NCBI RefSeq assembly: GCF_016031615.1
Contig: NZ_JACYXC010000001.1
Location: forward strand, 5,642,001-5,706,000
Reading direction: 5' to 3'
DNA: 64,000 nucleotides
Source: Streptomyces pactum
GTDB taxonomy: Bacteria; Actinomycetota; Actinomycetes; Streptomycetales; Streptomycetaceae
In this document: piece by piece, positions 1-13,314 of the stretch
Layout: each line of letters starts with the position of its first letter
Numbering within the stretch: position 1 is the stretch's first letter
The notes under the pieces: generated by a model
What the model saw: only the letters and a program-made list of their open reading frames with translations
The model's database searches: none
What the model was told of the DNA's origin: nothing
Position numbers and translations under genes: made by a program

Positions 1-1
1 G

Positions 2-4714
<4,713 letters not shown>

Positions 4715-4779
4715 CGGACGGGGTGCCGGCGCGGCAGTTTGCTGACACTCCGTCGCCCCGGGGGTGTGGGAGGGGGCCC

Positions 4780-4807
4780 GGTGGGGAACCTTCCGGACCC
4801 CCACCGC
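4780..4807 (+). terminator. Hairpin after osaA
   Basis: CGGTGGGG (4780-4787) pairs perfectly with CCCCACCG (4800-4807) around a 12-nt loop, 66 nt past the osaA stop. It has no U-tract, as is usual in Streptomyces. It would separate osaA from the independently expressed osaB. Confidence 0.5.
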
Positions 4808-4989
4808 GTTTCGCTCATGTGCGCAGTGACATCGCGGTGACAGGGTGTGTCGGCGGGCGGGGTACGGCTACCATGACCGGCACAAGGACGGGCGGCGCGA
4901 GGGAGTCGTCCCCAGGGGCGGCGCACGGAGCTTCCCCGCGCTCGACGAGCAGGGGCGGCCCGATGCCAGGGCGAGGAGGACGGTCGGCC

Positions 4990-5661
4990 ATGGTGCAGAA
5001 GGCCAAGATCCTCCTGGTCGATGACCGGCCGGAGAATCTGCTGGCGCTGGAGGCCATCCTCTCCGCGCTCGATCAGACCCTGGTACGGGCATCGTCAGGG
5101 GAGGAAGCGCTCAAGGCGCTGCTGACGGATGACTTCGCGGTCATCCTGCTGGACGTCCAGATGCCGGGCATGGACGGCTTCGAGACCGCGGCGCACATCA
5201 AGCGGCGGGAGCGCACCCGGGACATCCCGATCATCTTCCTCACCGCGATCAACCACGGGCCGCACCACACCTTCCGGGGTTACGCGGCCGGCGCGGTGGA
5301 CTACATCTCCAAGCCGTTCGACCCGTGGGTGCTGCGCGCCAAGGTGTCGGTCTTCGTCGATCTGTACATGAAGAACTGTCAGCTGCGGGAGCAGGCCGCG
5401 CTGCTGAGGCTGCAGCTGGAGAACGACCAGTCGCTCGCCGTGGACGGCAAGGAGCCGGCCGGTCTGCTGGCGGAGCTGTCGGCCCGGCTGGCCGCCGTGG
5501 AGGAGCAGGCGGAGGCGCTGTCCAAGCAGCTCAACGAGTCCGCGGACGCGGCGGTGGTGGCCACCGCCGCCCATCTGGAGCGGAAGCTGACCGGGCTGCG
5601 GCGGGCGCTGGACGCGCTGGAGCCGGGCACCGGCGGCGGCCCGCCGCCCGCCCAGGGCTGA
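4990..5661 (+). CDS. osaB: OsaB-type response regulator
   Basis: Response regulator of 223 residues. Receiver domain at about residues 6-120, with ILLVDDRPEN at the start, acceptor Asp55 in LLDVQMPGMDG, and a conserved Lys in ISKPFDP. The C-terminal third is a Leu/Ala/Glu/Gln-rich coiled coil (about 130-215) with no helix-turn-helix, so output is probably by protein contact. The ATG at 4990 is preceded by GAGGAGGA at a suitable distance; an in-frame ATG at 4963 is less well supported. The 275-bp gap and hairpin after osaA suggest its own promoter. In S. coelicolor osaB is induced by osmotic stress, and mutants are blocked in aerial growth at high osmolarity. Identity is inferred from position and architecture. 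Confidence 0.88.
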   Translation: MVQKAKILLVDDRPENLLALEAILSALDQTLVRASSGEEALKALLTDDFAVILLDVQMPGMDGFETAAHIKRRERTRDIPIIFLTAINHGPHHTFRGYAAGAVDYISKPFDPWVLRAKVSVFVDLYMKNCQLREQAALLRLQLENDQSLAVDGKEPAGLLAELSARLAAVEEQAEALSKQLNESADAAVVATAAHLERKLTGLRRALDALEPGTGGGPPPAQG

Positions 5662-5764
5662 CGACGCGCCGGCCGCGGCACCCGGGCGGTCCGCGCCGCC
5701 CTCCGGGAGCCGGCCGACCGCGCTGACGCCCGGTCAGGCGGGTGGCCGCGGGGCGGGGTCGGCG

Positions 5765-5782
5765 CCGCCGGTACGCCGGCGG
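5765..5782 (+). terminator. Tetraloop hairpin after osaB
   Basis: CCGCCGG-TACG-CCGGCGG is a perfect 7-bp stem with a UACG tetraloop, between osaB and ftsK. Probable osaB terminator. Confidence 0.45.
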
Positions 5783-5821
5783 AAACGGGCGGCCCTACGT
5801 GCCCCGTACGGTGGACGCGGG

Positions 5822-5834
5822 TAGTCTCGCCCCC
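5822..5834 (+). promoter_or_regulatory. Probable leaderless promoter of ftsK
   Basis: TAGTCT (5822-5827) sits 7 nt before the ATG and no ribosome binding site is visible. This fits a -10 box placing transcription initiation at or next to the start codon. Confidence 0.45.
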
Positions 5835-8603
5835 ATGGCCTCTCGTACGTCCGGCAAGGGTTCCCAGAGCACGGCGGGCACCTCGAAGCAGCGCGCCGGG
5901 CAGTCCGGAGGCGCCGTCAGGAAGGCCCCCGCGAAGAAGGCGGCGGCCGGGAAGGCGCCCGCCGGGAAGCCCGCCGCGCCCGCGCGGAAGCCGCCGGCGA
6001 AGAAGGCCGTGGCCAAGGCGCCGCCCAAGCCGGCGCCGTCCCCCACCAACGGTGTCCTGCGCATGGTCCGCGCGGTGTGGATGGGCCTGGCCCGCGCGGT
6101 CGCGGCGCTCTTCCGCGGCATAGGGCGGGGCGCCCGCGGCCTGGACCCGGCCCACCGCAAGGACGGGGTGGCGCTGCTGCTGCTCGCCCTGGCGCTGATC
6201 GTGGCGGCGGGCACCTGGTCCAGCCTCCGCGGACCGGTCGGCGATCTGGTGGAGATGCTGGTGACCGGGGCGTTCGGGCGGCTGGACCTGGTCGTGCCGA
6301 TACTGCTGGGCGTCGTCGCCACCCGGCTGTTCCTCCACCCGGAGCGGCCGGAGGCCAACGGGCGGATCGTCATCGGACTGTCCGCCCTGGTCGCCGGCGT
6401 CCTGGGACAGGTGCACATCGCCTGCGGCTCCCCGGCGCGCGCCGACACCGAGGCGGTGCAGGACGCCGGCGGCCTCATCGGCTGGCTGTTCTCCGCCCCG
6501 CTGATCTACGCGATGGGCGCGGTGCTCGCGGTCCCGCTGCTGGTGCTGCTCACCGTCTTCGGGCTGCTGGTGGTCACCGCCACGCCGGTGGCGGCGGTCC
6601 CACAGCGGCTGCGGTCGCTGGGCGTCCGGCTGGGCCTGCTGCGCGACCCCGGGTACGGCTACGGCCACCCGGAGGACCCGGTGGAGGAGGAGTTCGAGGA
6701 GTACCCGCCGCCGGCCCGCCGTCCGCGCCGGGCCGCCGCGCCGCCCGCCGTCGGTCCGGGGCCGGCCGAGGAGGAGGCACCCGCCCGCCGCCGCCGGGCC
6801 GTCCCGGTGGAGCCGCCGGCGGCCGGCCCGCCGGACGCGGTGGACGTGGCCGCCGCCGCGGCGGCGGCGCTGGACGGGGCCGTGCTGCACGGGGTGCAGC
6901 CCTCGCCGCTGGTGGCCGGGCTCAGCTCCGGGATCTCCACCGAGCGGGGCGCGGCGGTGCCGCCGGCCCGGGAGTCCGCCCCGCCGGGGGCGGAGCGGGC
7001 CGGTGCGCAGGCCGCCCCGTCCGCCGGGGCCGGGGAGCGCACCGCGGTCGTCCCGGACCTGACCCGGTCCGCGCCCGAGCCGGCGGAGCCGCTGCCGCCG
7101 CGCGCCGAGCAGCTCCAGCTGGCCGGCGACATCACCTACGCGCTGCCCTCGCTCGACCTGCTGCGGCGCGGCGGTCCGGGCAAGACCCGCAGCGCGGCCA
7201 ACGACGCGGTGGTCGCCTCGCTCACCACCGTCTTCGCGGAGTTCAAGGTGGACGCCCGGGTGACCGGCTTCACCCGGGGGCCGACGGTCACCCGCTACGA
7301 GGTGGAGCTGGGTCCGGCGGTCAAGGTCGAGCGGATCACGGCGCTCACCAAGAACATCGCGTACGCGGTCGCCAGCCCGGACGTGCGGATCATCAGCCCG
7401 ATCCCCGGCAAGTCGGCCGTCGGCATCGAGATCCCCAACAGCGACCGGGAGATGGTCAACCTGGGGGACGTGCTGCGCTCGGCGGACGCGGTCGGTGAGG
7501 ACCACCCGATGGTGGTGGGGCTGGGCAAGGACGTCGAGGGCGGTTACGTCTCGGCGAACCTGGCGAAGATGCCGCACGTGCTGGTGGCCGGTGCGACCGG
7601 GTCCGGCAAGTCGTCCTGCATCAACTGCCTGATCACCTCGGTGATGGTCCGCGCCACCCCGGACGACGTGCGGATGGTGCTGGTGGACCCCAAGCGGGTG
7701 GAGCTGACCGCGTACGAGGGGATCCCGCACCTGATCACGCCGATCATCACCAACCCCAAGCGCGCCGCCGAGGCGCTGCAGTGGGTGGTGCGGGAGATGG
7801 ACCTGCGCTACGACGACCTGGCGGCGTTCGGGTTCCGGCACATCGACGACTTCAACGCCGCCGTCCGCCGCGGCAAGGTCACCCCGCCCGAGGGCAGCGA
7901 GCGGGAGCTGCGGCCCTACCCGTACCTGCTGGTGATCGTGGACGAGCTGGCGGACCTGATGATGGTGGCGCCGCGTGACGTGGAGGACTCCATCGTCCGC
8001 ATCACCCAGCTGGCCCGCGCCGCCGGCATCCACCTGGTGCTCGCCACCCAGCGGCCCTCGGTGGACGTGGTGACCGGTCTGATCAAGGCGAACGTGCCCT
8101 CCCGGCTCGCCTTCGCCACCTCCTCGCTCGCCGACAGCCGCGTCATCCTCGACCAGGCCGGCGCCGAGAAGCTGATCGGCAAGGGCGACAGCCTCTTCCT
8201 GCCGATGGGGGCGAGCAAGCCGGTCCGGATGCAGGGCGCCTACGTCACCGAGGAGGAGGTGGCCGCCGTCGTCGCGCACTGCAAGGCGCAGATGGCGCCG
8301 GTCTTCCGGGACGACGTGACGGTCGGGACGGAGCGGAAGAAGGAGATCGACGAGGACATCGGCGACGACCTGGACCTGCTGTGCCAGGCGGCCGAACTGG
8401 TGGTGTCCACCCAGTTCGGGTCCACCTCGATGCTCCAGCGGAAGCTGCGGGTGGGCTTCGCCAAGGCCGGACGGCTGATGGACCTGATGGAGTCGCGGGG
8501 GATCGTGGGGCCCAGCGAGGGATCCAAGGCCCGGGACGTCCTGGTCAAACCGGACGATCTGGATGGAGTGCTCGCGGTGATCCGTGGGGAGGCTCAACCG
8601 TGA
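5835..8603 (+). CDS. ftsK: DNA translocase FtsK/SpoIIIE
   Basis: Septum-anchored ATP-driven DNA pump that clears chromosomes from closing septa, especially during sporulation septation. It has 922 residues, close to other Streptomyces FtsK proteins. Layout: Lys/Ala/Pro-rich cytoplasmic N-terminus (1-105); four membrane segments (about 108-130, 145-168, 178-196, 214-252); a variable Pro/Ala/Arg-rich linker (270-430); the FtsK motor with Walker A GATGSGKS at 586-593 and a VIVDELADL Walker B; and a C-terminal gamma winged helix (about 845-905) that reads orientation sequences. The ATG at 5835 was chosen because the upstream frame is not coding-like and a leaderless -10 box lies directly before it. 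Confidence 0.95.
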   Translation: MASRTSGKGSQSTAGTSKQRAGQSGGAVRKAPAKKAAAGKAPAGKPAAPARKPPAKKAVAKAPPKPAPSPTNGVLRMVRAVWMGLARAVAALFRGIGRGARGLDPAHRKDGVALLLLALALIVAAGTWSSLRGPVGDLVEMLVTGAFGRLDLVVPILLGVVATRLFLHPERPEANGRIVIGLSALVAGVLGQVHIACGSPARADTEAVQDAGGLIGWLFSAPLIYAMGAVLAVPLLVLLTVFGLLVVTATPVAAVPQRLRSLGVRLGLLRDPGYGYGHPEDPVEEEFEEYPPPARRPRRAAAPPAVGPGPAEEEAPARRRRAVPVEPPAAGPPDAVDVAAAAAAALDGAVLHGVQPSPLVAGLSSGISTERGAAVPPARESAPPGAERAGAQAAPSAGAGERTAVVPDLTRSAPEPAEPLPPRAEQLQLAGDITYALPSLDLLRRGGPGKTRSAANDAVVASLTTVFAEFKVDARVTGFTRGPTVTRYEVELGPAVKVERITALTKNIAYAVASPDVRIISPIPGKSAVGIEIPNSDREMVNLGDVLRSADAVGEDHPMVVGLGKDVEGGYVSANLAKMPHVLVAGATGSGKSSCINCLITSVMVRATPDDVRMVLVDPKRVELTAYEGIPHLITPIITNPKRAAEALQWVVREMDLRYDDLAAFGFRHIDDFNAAVRRGKVTPPEGSERELRPYPYLLVIVDELADLMMVAPRDVEDSIVRITQLARAAGIHLVLATQRPSVDVVTGLIKANVPSRLAFATSSLADSRVILDQAGAEKLIGKGDSLFLPMGASKPVRMQGAYVTEEEVAAVVAHCKAQMAPVFRDDVTVGTERKKEIDEDIGDDLDLLCQAAELVVSTQFGSTSMLQRKLRVGFAKAGRLMDLMESRGIVGPSEGSKARDVLVKPDDLDGVLAVIRGEAQP

Positions 8604-8794
8604 GGGAACGCCGGGCAACCCTTTTCCCGGCCGGTACGTCAAGGTGGGCAGAGCGGTGGGCGGAGTGCGCCGGCAGCGGGCCGTACGGCCTGTTCTGATG
8701 GCGTACAAAGTCCCCCCTCCCGCTTGCCCGACCCTTTCGCACCACCCCTAGACTGAACCTCCAGCAGGTGGCTACACGCTCGAAAGGCGCCCCC

Positions 8795-9596
8795 GTGTCC
8801 ATCGGCAACTCCCGCGAAGACGACCGGCTCTCGGTCGGTCAGGCCCTCCAGCAGGCCCGTATCCACGCCGGCCTCTCCGTCGACGAGGTCAGCCAGACCA
8901 CTCGCGTGCGCGTGCCCCTGGTGCGCGCCATCGAGCAGGACGACTTCAGCCGCTGCGGCGGCGACGTCTACGCCCGCGGCCACATCCGGGCGCTCGCCCG
9001 CGCGGTCGGCCTCGACCCGGCCGGGCTCGTCGCCCGGTACGACGAGGAGCACGGCGGGCGGCCGGAGCCCACGCCCGCGGCGCCGCTGTTCGAGGCCGAA
9101 CGCATCAGCTCCGAACCGCGGCGTCCGAACTGGACCGCGGCGATGGTCGCCGCCATCGTGGTCGTCGTCGGCTTCGTGGGCTTCACGCTCTTCACCGGCG
9201 GGGGGAGCGGGGACGGCGGCACGGTCGCGGAGGAGGCGCCCGGAAGACCCCCCGCCGCCACCCCGCCCACCACCGGCAAGCCGGCCGCCCCCCGAACCCG
9301 AGCCGACCGGTTCCGCCATCGCCGCGGCCCCGGCGGACAAGGTCACCGTCAAGCTGAGCGCCGACGACGGCCAGAGCTGGATCTCCGCCCGCGACCACAA
9401 CGGGCGTCTGATCCACGAGGGGGTGCTGCGGCAGGGCGACTCCCGGACCTTCACCGACAGCAAGCGGATCGATCTGGTGCTCGGCAACGCCGGCGCCGTT
9501 CAGCTGTTCGTCAACGGCAAAGAGGTCGAGGAGGTCGGCGAGAACGGGCAGGTCCAGCGGCTGAGCTACACCAAGGGAGACCCCGAGGCGGGCTGA
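8795..9596 (+). pseudogene. RodZ-like HTH/DUF4115 membrane protein, frameshifted
   Basis: RodZ-like protein: an N-terminal helix-turn-helix (HTH_25, about residues 10-80), one membrane segment (about 113-132), a Pro/Thr linker and an extracytoplasmic DUF4115 domain. Start is GTG 8795 with GAAAGG 7 nt upstream. The HTH and membrane segment read in one frame, but the C-terminal domain (VTVKLSADDGQSWIS to SYTKGDPEAG, stop 9594-9596) reads in the next. The frames rejoin exactly if one C is removed from the six-C run at 9288-9293, giving KPAAPEPEPTGSAIAAAPAD. Uncorrected, the first frame runs on to 9868 as Arg-rich nonsense overlapping rimO. Either a one-base sequencing error in a homopolymer or a true disruption. 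Bacterial RodZ links the cytoskeleton to envelope growth; the role in Streptomyces is unclear. Confidence 0.75.
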
Positions 9597-9645
9597 GGGG
9601 CGACGATCCGCGGCCCTGGGAGCGGGAGGGGTGGCGGGGACGAAG

Positions 9646-9657
9646 TAGTCTGAGCGT
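9646..9657 (+). promoter_or_regulatory. Probable leaderless promoter of rimO
   Basis: TAGTCT (9646-9651) is followed by 6 nt and then the ATG of rimO, with no Shine-Dalgarno sequence. Same arrangement as at ftsK. Confidence 0.45.
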
Positions 9658-11151
9658 ATGCCCGAACGCCGTACCGTCGCCCTTGTCACGCTCGGCTGCG
9701 CCCGTAACGAGGTGGACTCGGAGGAGCTGGCAGGCCGCTTGGCAGCGGACGGCTGGGAGCTCGTCGAGGACGCCGCGGACGCGGACGTCGCCGTCGTCAA
9801 CACCTGCGGTTTCGTCGAGGCCGCCAAGAAGGACTCGGTCGATGCCCTGCTCGAAGCCAACGACCTGAAGGACCACGGCAGGACCCAGGCCGTCGTGGCC
9901 GTCGGCTGTATGGCCGAGCGGTACGGCAAGGAGCTGGCCGAGGCCCTGCCGGAGGCCGACGGAGTCCTGGGCTTCGACGACTACGCCGACATCTCCGACC
10001 GCCTCCAGACCATCCTCTCCGGCGGGGTGCACGCCCCGCACACCCCCCGCGACCGGCGGAAACTGCTGCCGATCAGCCCGGCCGACCGGCAGCGGGCGTC
10101 CGGCGTGGCGCTGCCCGGCCACGGTGCCGACGCCCTCGCCTCGGCGCCCGCGGACCTGCCCGAGGGGGTGGCCCCCGCCTCCGGGCCCCGCGCCCCGCTC
10201 CGCCGGCGCCTGGACGCCGGCCCGGTGGCCTCGGTGAAGCTCGCCTCCGGCTGCGACCGGCGCTGCTCGTTCTGCGCCATCCCCTCCTTCCGGGGATCGT
10301 TCATCTCCCGCCGCCCCTCCGACGTGCTGGGCGAGACCCGCTGGCTCGCCGAGCAGGGCGTGAAGGAGATCATGCTGGTCTCCGAGAACAACACCTCCTA
10401 CGGCAAGGACCTGGGGGACATCCGGCTGCTGGAGACGCTGCTGCCGGAGCTGGCCGCGGTGGACGGCATCGAGCGCATCCGGGTCAGCTACCTGCAGCCG
10501 GCCGAGATGCGGCCCGGGCTGATCGACGTGCTCACCTCCACCGAGAAGGTGGCCCCCTACTTCGACCTGTCCTTCCAGCACTCCGCGCCCGGCGTGCTGC
10601 GGGCCATGCGCCGCTTCGGCGACACCGACCGCTTCCTGGAACTGCTCGACCGGATCCGGGCCAAGGCCCCGCAGGCCGGCGCCCGGTCCAACTTCATCGT
10701 GGGCTTCCCCGGCGAGACCGAGGACGACCTCGCGGAGCTGGAGCGCTTCCTCACCCATGCCCGGCTGGACGCCATCGGCGTCTTCGGGTACTCGGACGAG
10801 GAGGGCACCGAGGCCGCCGGCTACGACGGCAAGCTCGACCCCGAGGTGGTCGCCGAGCGGCTGGCCCGCGTGTCGCAGCTGGCCGAGGAGCTGACCGCCC
10901 AGCGCGCCGAGGAGCGGCTGGGCGAGACGGTCGAGGTGCTCGTGGACCGCATCGACGAGGAGGACGGCCCGGTCGGCCGCGGTGCCCACCAGGCCCCCGA
11001 GACCGACGGCCAGACCCTGCTCACCGGTGACGCGGACCTGGCCCCGGGCCGGATGGTCGTCGCGAAGGTGATCGCGACGGAGGGAGTGGATCTCGTGGCG
11101 GAGCCGCTGCCGCTGGAAGGCGGCGCGTGTACCGAGGAGGCGGTCGGATGA
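9658..11151 (+). CDS. rimO: Ribosomal protein S12 methylthiotransferase RimO
   Basis: Radical-SAM enzyme that adds a methylthio group to the conserved aspartate of ribosomal protein S12. 497 residues. The N-terminal UPF0004 domain carries the three ligands of the auxiliary 4Fe-4S cluster (Cys14, Cys50, Cys84). The radical-SAM CxxxCxxC motif is Cys199, Cys203, Cys206 in GCDRRCSFCAIPSFRG, and a TRAM domain ends the protein. Between the two catalytic domains (about residues 130-190) lies a Pro/Ala/Arg-rich insertion that looks lineage-specific. LGCARNEVDSE and the S/T-F-RG context separate it from MiaB, which is encoded at 40.9 kb. Its stop overlaps the pgsA start (ATGA), so the two are probably co-translated. 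Confidence 0.92.
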   Translation: MPERRTVALVTLGCARNEVDSEELAGRLAADGWELVEDAADADVAVVNTCGFVEAAKKDSVDALLEANDLKDHGRTQAVVAVGCMAERYGKELAEALPEADGVLGFDDYADISDRLQTILSGGVHAPHTPRDRRKLLPISPADRQRASGVALPGHGADALASAPADLPEGVAPASGPRAPLRRRLDAGPVASVKLASGCDRRCSFCAIPSFRGSFISRRPSDVLGETRWLAEQGVKEIMLVSENNTSYGKDLGDIRLLETLLPELAAVDGIERIRVSYLQPAEMRPGLIDVLTSTEKVAPYFDLSFQHSAPGVLRAMRRFGDTDRFLELLDRIRAKAPQAGARSNFIVGFPGETEDDLAELERFLTHARLDAIGVFGYSDEEGTEAAGYDGKLDPEVVAERLARVSQLAEELTAQRAEERLGETVEVLVDRIDEEDGPVGRGAHQAPETDGQTLLTGDADLAPGRMVVAKVIATEGVDLVAEPLPLEGGACTEEAVG

Positions 11152-11798
11152 CCCACGTCCCGGCATCCACCGCGGGAGGCGCCCGGTCACCGGCCGTGTC
11201 CGCGCGACCGGCCGGACTGTGGAACATCGCGAACATCCTGACCATGGTCAGGCTGCTGCTGGTGCCCGGTTTCGTGCTGCTCATGCTGCACGGCGGCGGG
11301 TACGACCCGGCGTGGCGCGCGTTCGCCTGGGCCGCCTTCGCCATCGCCATGATCACCGATCTGTTCGACGGCCACCTGGCACGCCGGTACAACCTGGTCA
11401 CCGACTTCGGCAAGATCGCCGATCCGATCGCCGACAAGGCGATCATGGGGGCGGCGCTGGTGTGTCTGTCGGCGCTGGAGGACCTGCCGTGGTGGGTGAC
11501 CGGCGTGATCCTCTTCCGCGAGATCGGCATCACCCTGATGCGGTTCTGGGTGATCAAGCACGGGGTCATCCCGGCCAGCCGGGGCGGGAAGATGAAGACG
11601 CTGGCGCAGGGCACCGCGGTCGGCATGTACATCCTGGCGCTCACCGGGCCGCTGGCCACGCTGCGCTTCTGGGTGATGGCGGTTGCGGTCGCGCTGACCG
11701 TGGTCACCGGCCTGGACTACGTACGGCAGGCCTTCCGGCTGCGGCGCGCGGGACTGGCCGCCGAGCGCGAGCGGGCCGAGCGGGAGGCGGTGCGGTGA
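11148..11798 (+). CDS. pgsA: CDP-diacylglycerol--glycerol-3-phosphate 3-phosphatidyltransferase
   Basis: CDP-alcohol phosphatidyltransferase of 216 residues, an integral membrane enzyme making phosphatidylglycerophosphate from CDP-diacylglycerol and glycerol-3-phosphate. The family signature is complete: DLFDGHLARR (71-80), followed by the downstream G-xxx-D-xxx-D half in FGKIADPIADK. Several hydrophobic segments flank it. ATG 11148 overlaps the rimO stop and has GAGGAGG at 11134-11140. Its own stop overlaps the next start (GTGA), giving a coupled rimO-pgsA-cinA unit. The family also includes phosphatidylinositol-phosphate synthases; the length and cinA neighbour favour the PgsA2-type protein. 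Confidence 0.88.
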   Translation: MTHVPASTAGGARSPAVSARPAGLWNIANILTMVRLLLVPGFVLLMLHGGGYDPAWRAFAWAAFAIAMITDLFDGHLARRYNLVTDFGKIADPIADKAIMGAALVCLSALEDLPWWVTGVILFREIGITLMRFWVIKHGVIPASRGGKMKTLAQGTAVGMYILALTGPLATLRFWVMAVAVALTVVTGLDYVRQAFRLRRAGLAAERERAEREAVR

Positions 11799-12340
11799 CC
11801 GGCGGCCCGTCCCCCCTCCCGTCCCGCGGCGCCGACACGGCCGCCCGGGTCCTGGAGCTGCTGGCGGCAGGTGGCCGGACGCTGGCCGTGGCGGAATCGC
11901 TCACCGGCGGTCTGGTGTCCGCCGAGCTGACCGGGGTACCCGGAGCTTCCCGGGCTTTCCGGGGCGCGGTCACCGCGTACGCCACCGACGTCAAGCGGGA
12001 GGTACTGGGCGTGGACGGGACGCTGCTCGCCGAGCGCGGGGCCGTGGACCCGGATGTCGCGCGGCAGATGGCGCGCGGCGTACGGGGACTGCTGGGCGCC
12101 GACTGGGGGGTCGCCACCACCGGGGTGGCCGGCCCGGCGGAGCAGGACGGCCGGCCGGTCGGCACCGTGTACACCGCGGTCGCCGGTCCCGGCGGCGCGG
12201 AAGCGGCGGTCGAGCTGCGGCTGGACGGGGACCGTGCCGGAATCCGTTCCAGGAGTGCCGCGGCGGCCCTGGAACTCCTGCTCAGCGAACTGATCGGGAA
12301 TGCAAGGGCACAGGATACGGAAGAACACGGGGGGATTTGA
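11795..12340 (+). CDS. cinA: CinA C-terminal domain amidase (PncC-like)
   Basis: Stand-alone CinA C-terminal domain of 181 residues. The family includes PncC nicotinamide-nucleotide amidohydrolases, which recycle the pyridine nucleotide by-product of DNA ligase. Visible family signatures are LAVAESLTGGLVSAELT near the N-terminus and GVATTGVAGPAEQDG with GTVYTA in the middle. Unlike E. coli-type CinA it lacks the N-terminal MoCF-like domain, as is usual for actinobacterial copies. GTG start overlaps the pgsA stop by four bases, with GGGAGG upstream. The order pgsA-cinA-clgR is conserved in actinobacteria. The substrate is inferred from family only. Confidence 0.88.
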   Translation: MTGGPSPLPSRGADTAARVLELLAAGGRTLAVAESLTGGLVSAELTGVPGASRAFRGAVTAYATDVKREVLGVDGTLLAERGAVDPDVARQMARGVRGLLGADWGVATTGVAGPAEQDGRPVGTVYTAVAGPGGAEAAVELRLDGDRAGIRSRSAAAALELLLSELIGNARAQDTEEHGGI

Positions 12341-12449
12341 TGTTTGCAGCCCTGAGTGAACACGACATCGCTCCCCGCACGGGCGGAGCCGGAGGCGGTA
12401 CGGTGGGGCGTGAAGGATCCGGATCCGAGGTCCGAGGAGGGAGCCAGCG

Positions 12450-12833
12450 ATGATTCTGCTTCGTCGCCTGCTGGGTGACGTGCTGCGCCGGCAGCGTCAG
12501 CGCCAGGGCCGAACCCTGCGCGAGGTCTCCTCCTCCGCCCGGGTGTCGCTCGGCTATCTGTCGGAGGTCGAGCGGGGACAGAAGGAAGCCTCGTCCGAAC
12601 TGCTGTCGGCCATCTGTGACGCGCTGGACGTCCGGATGTCGCAGGTCATGCGCGAGGTGAGTGATGAACTCTCGCTCGCGGAGCTGGCGGAGTCGGCCAC
12701 GGCCGGCGAGTCGGTGCCGGCACCGGTGCGGCCGATGCTGAACTCGGTCTCGGTCTCCTCGGTGACGGGTGTCCCGGAGGAGCGGGTGACCATCAAGGCG
12801 CCCGCGGAGGCCGTGGACGTCGTCGCGGCCTGA
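12450..12833 (+). CDS. clgR: ClgR, XRE-family regulator of clp/lon protease genes
   Basis: Small transcription activator of 127 residues. An XRE helix-turn-helix occupies about residues 15-75 (TLREVSSSARVSLGYLSEVERG with LLSAICDALDV). The tail is acidic/hydrophobic and ends VDVVAA. In S. lividans ClgR activates clpP1P2, clpC and lon, and is itself degraded by ClpP in a way that depends on its two terminal alanines; that Ala-Ala ending is present here. ATG 12450 has an excellent ribosome binding site (GAGGAGGGAG). It follows cinA, the same neighbourhood as in corynebacteria, but 109 bp separate them, so it probably has its own promoter. Confidence 0.9.
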   Translation: MILLRRLLGDVLRRQRQRQGRTLREVSSSARVSLGYLSEVERGQKEASSELLSAICDALDVRMSQVMREVSDELSLAELAESATAGESVPAPVRPMLNSVSVSSVTGVPEERVTIKAPAEAVDVVAA

Positions 12834-12867
12834 CGGGCCCGCGTCCTTCAACTCGGGCCTCTGCCGT

Positions 12868-12887
12868 CGCGGGACTCCGGTCCCGCG
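12868..12887 (+). terminator. clgR terminator hairpin
   Basis: CGCGGGAC-TCCG-GTCCCGCG, a perfect 8-bp stem with a 4-nt loop, 35 nt after the clgR stop. Confidence 0.6.
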
Positions 12888-13314
12888 GGCAGTCCTCGCC
12901 TCTCGGGCCTTCCGTCCCTCGCGGTCTGCGGCGAGGTCCTGCCTTCGAGGTGGCGCCCCGTCCGCCCCGCCGGGTGCTCGCGCGACCGCCGGTTCCGGTC
13001 CGGGGCCCGCGGTCGGCCCGCCGGATGGTCAGAGCGGCCCGTGACGTGGTGTGCGCTCCGCTGGTCCGCGTCCGTGCGCAGCCTTTCCGCGGGGTGGTGC
13101 CGCCTCGCTTTCCTGCGCGGGCCCTCACGTACGCCCCTGCCAGGCGCATATGCCAGACCTGATGGTCGCGGCAGAGCGCGGCAGGGGCATTGACCTGTTT
13201 TGAGCCGGTTCGCTGGGTATGTGTCATGGTGGAGAAAGGACCGGGCGGCCGATCAGCCTGTTGACGAATCCCGGCCGGCCACCCGGTTCCAGCGACTCGA
13301 ACAGGAGGATGCGG
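12888..13314. other. Intergenic region before dps
   Basis: No convincing gene. Arg/Pro-rich open frames are present on both strands but have no start-site support or coding pattern. The last 100 bases should carry the dps promoter; I could not define clear -35 and -10 boxes. Confidence 0.4.

Noticed and set aside
5379..8708. Minus-strand frame of over 1100 codons opposite ftsK
   Set aside because: Composition and lack of motifs show it is a shadow of ftsK.
12950..13162. 70-codon plus-strand frame between clgR and dps
   Set aside because: Arg/Pro/Val-rich, no ribosome binding site, no recognisable homology; probably noise.
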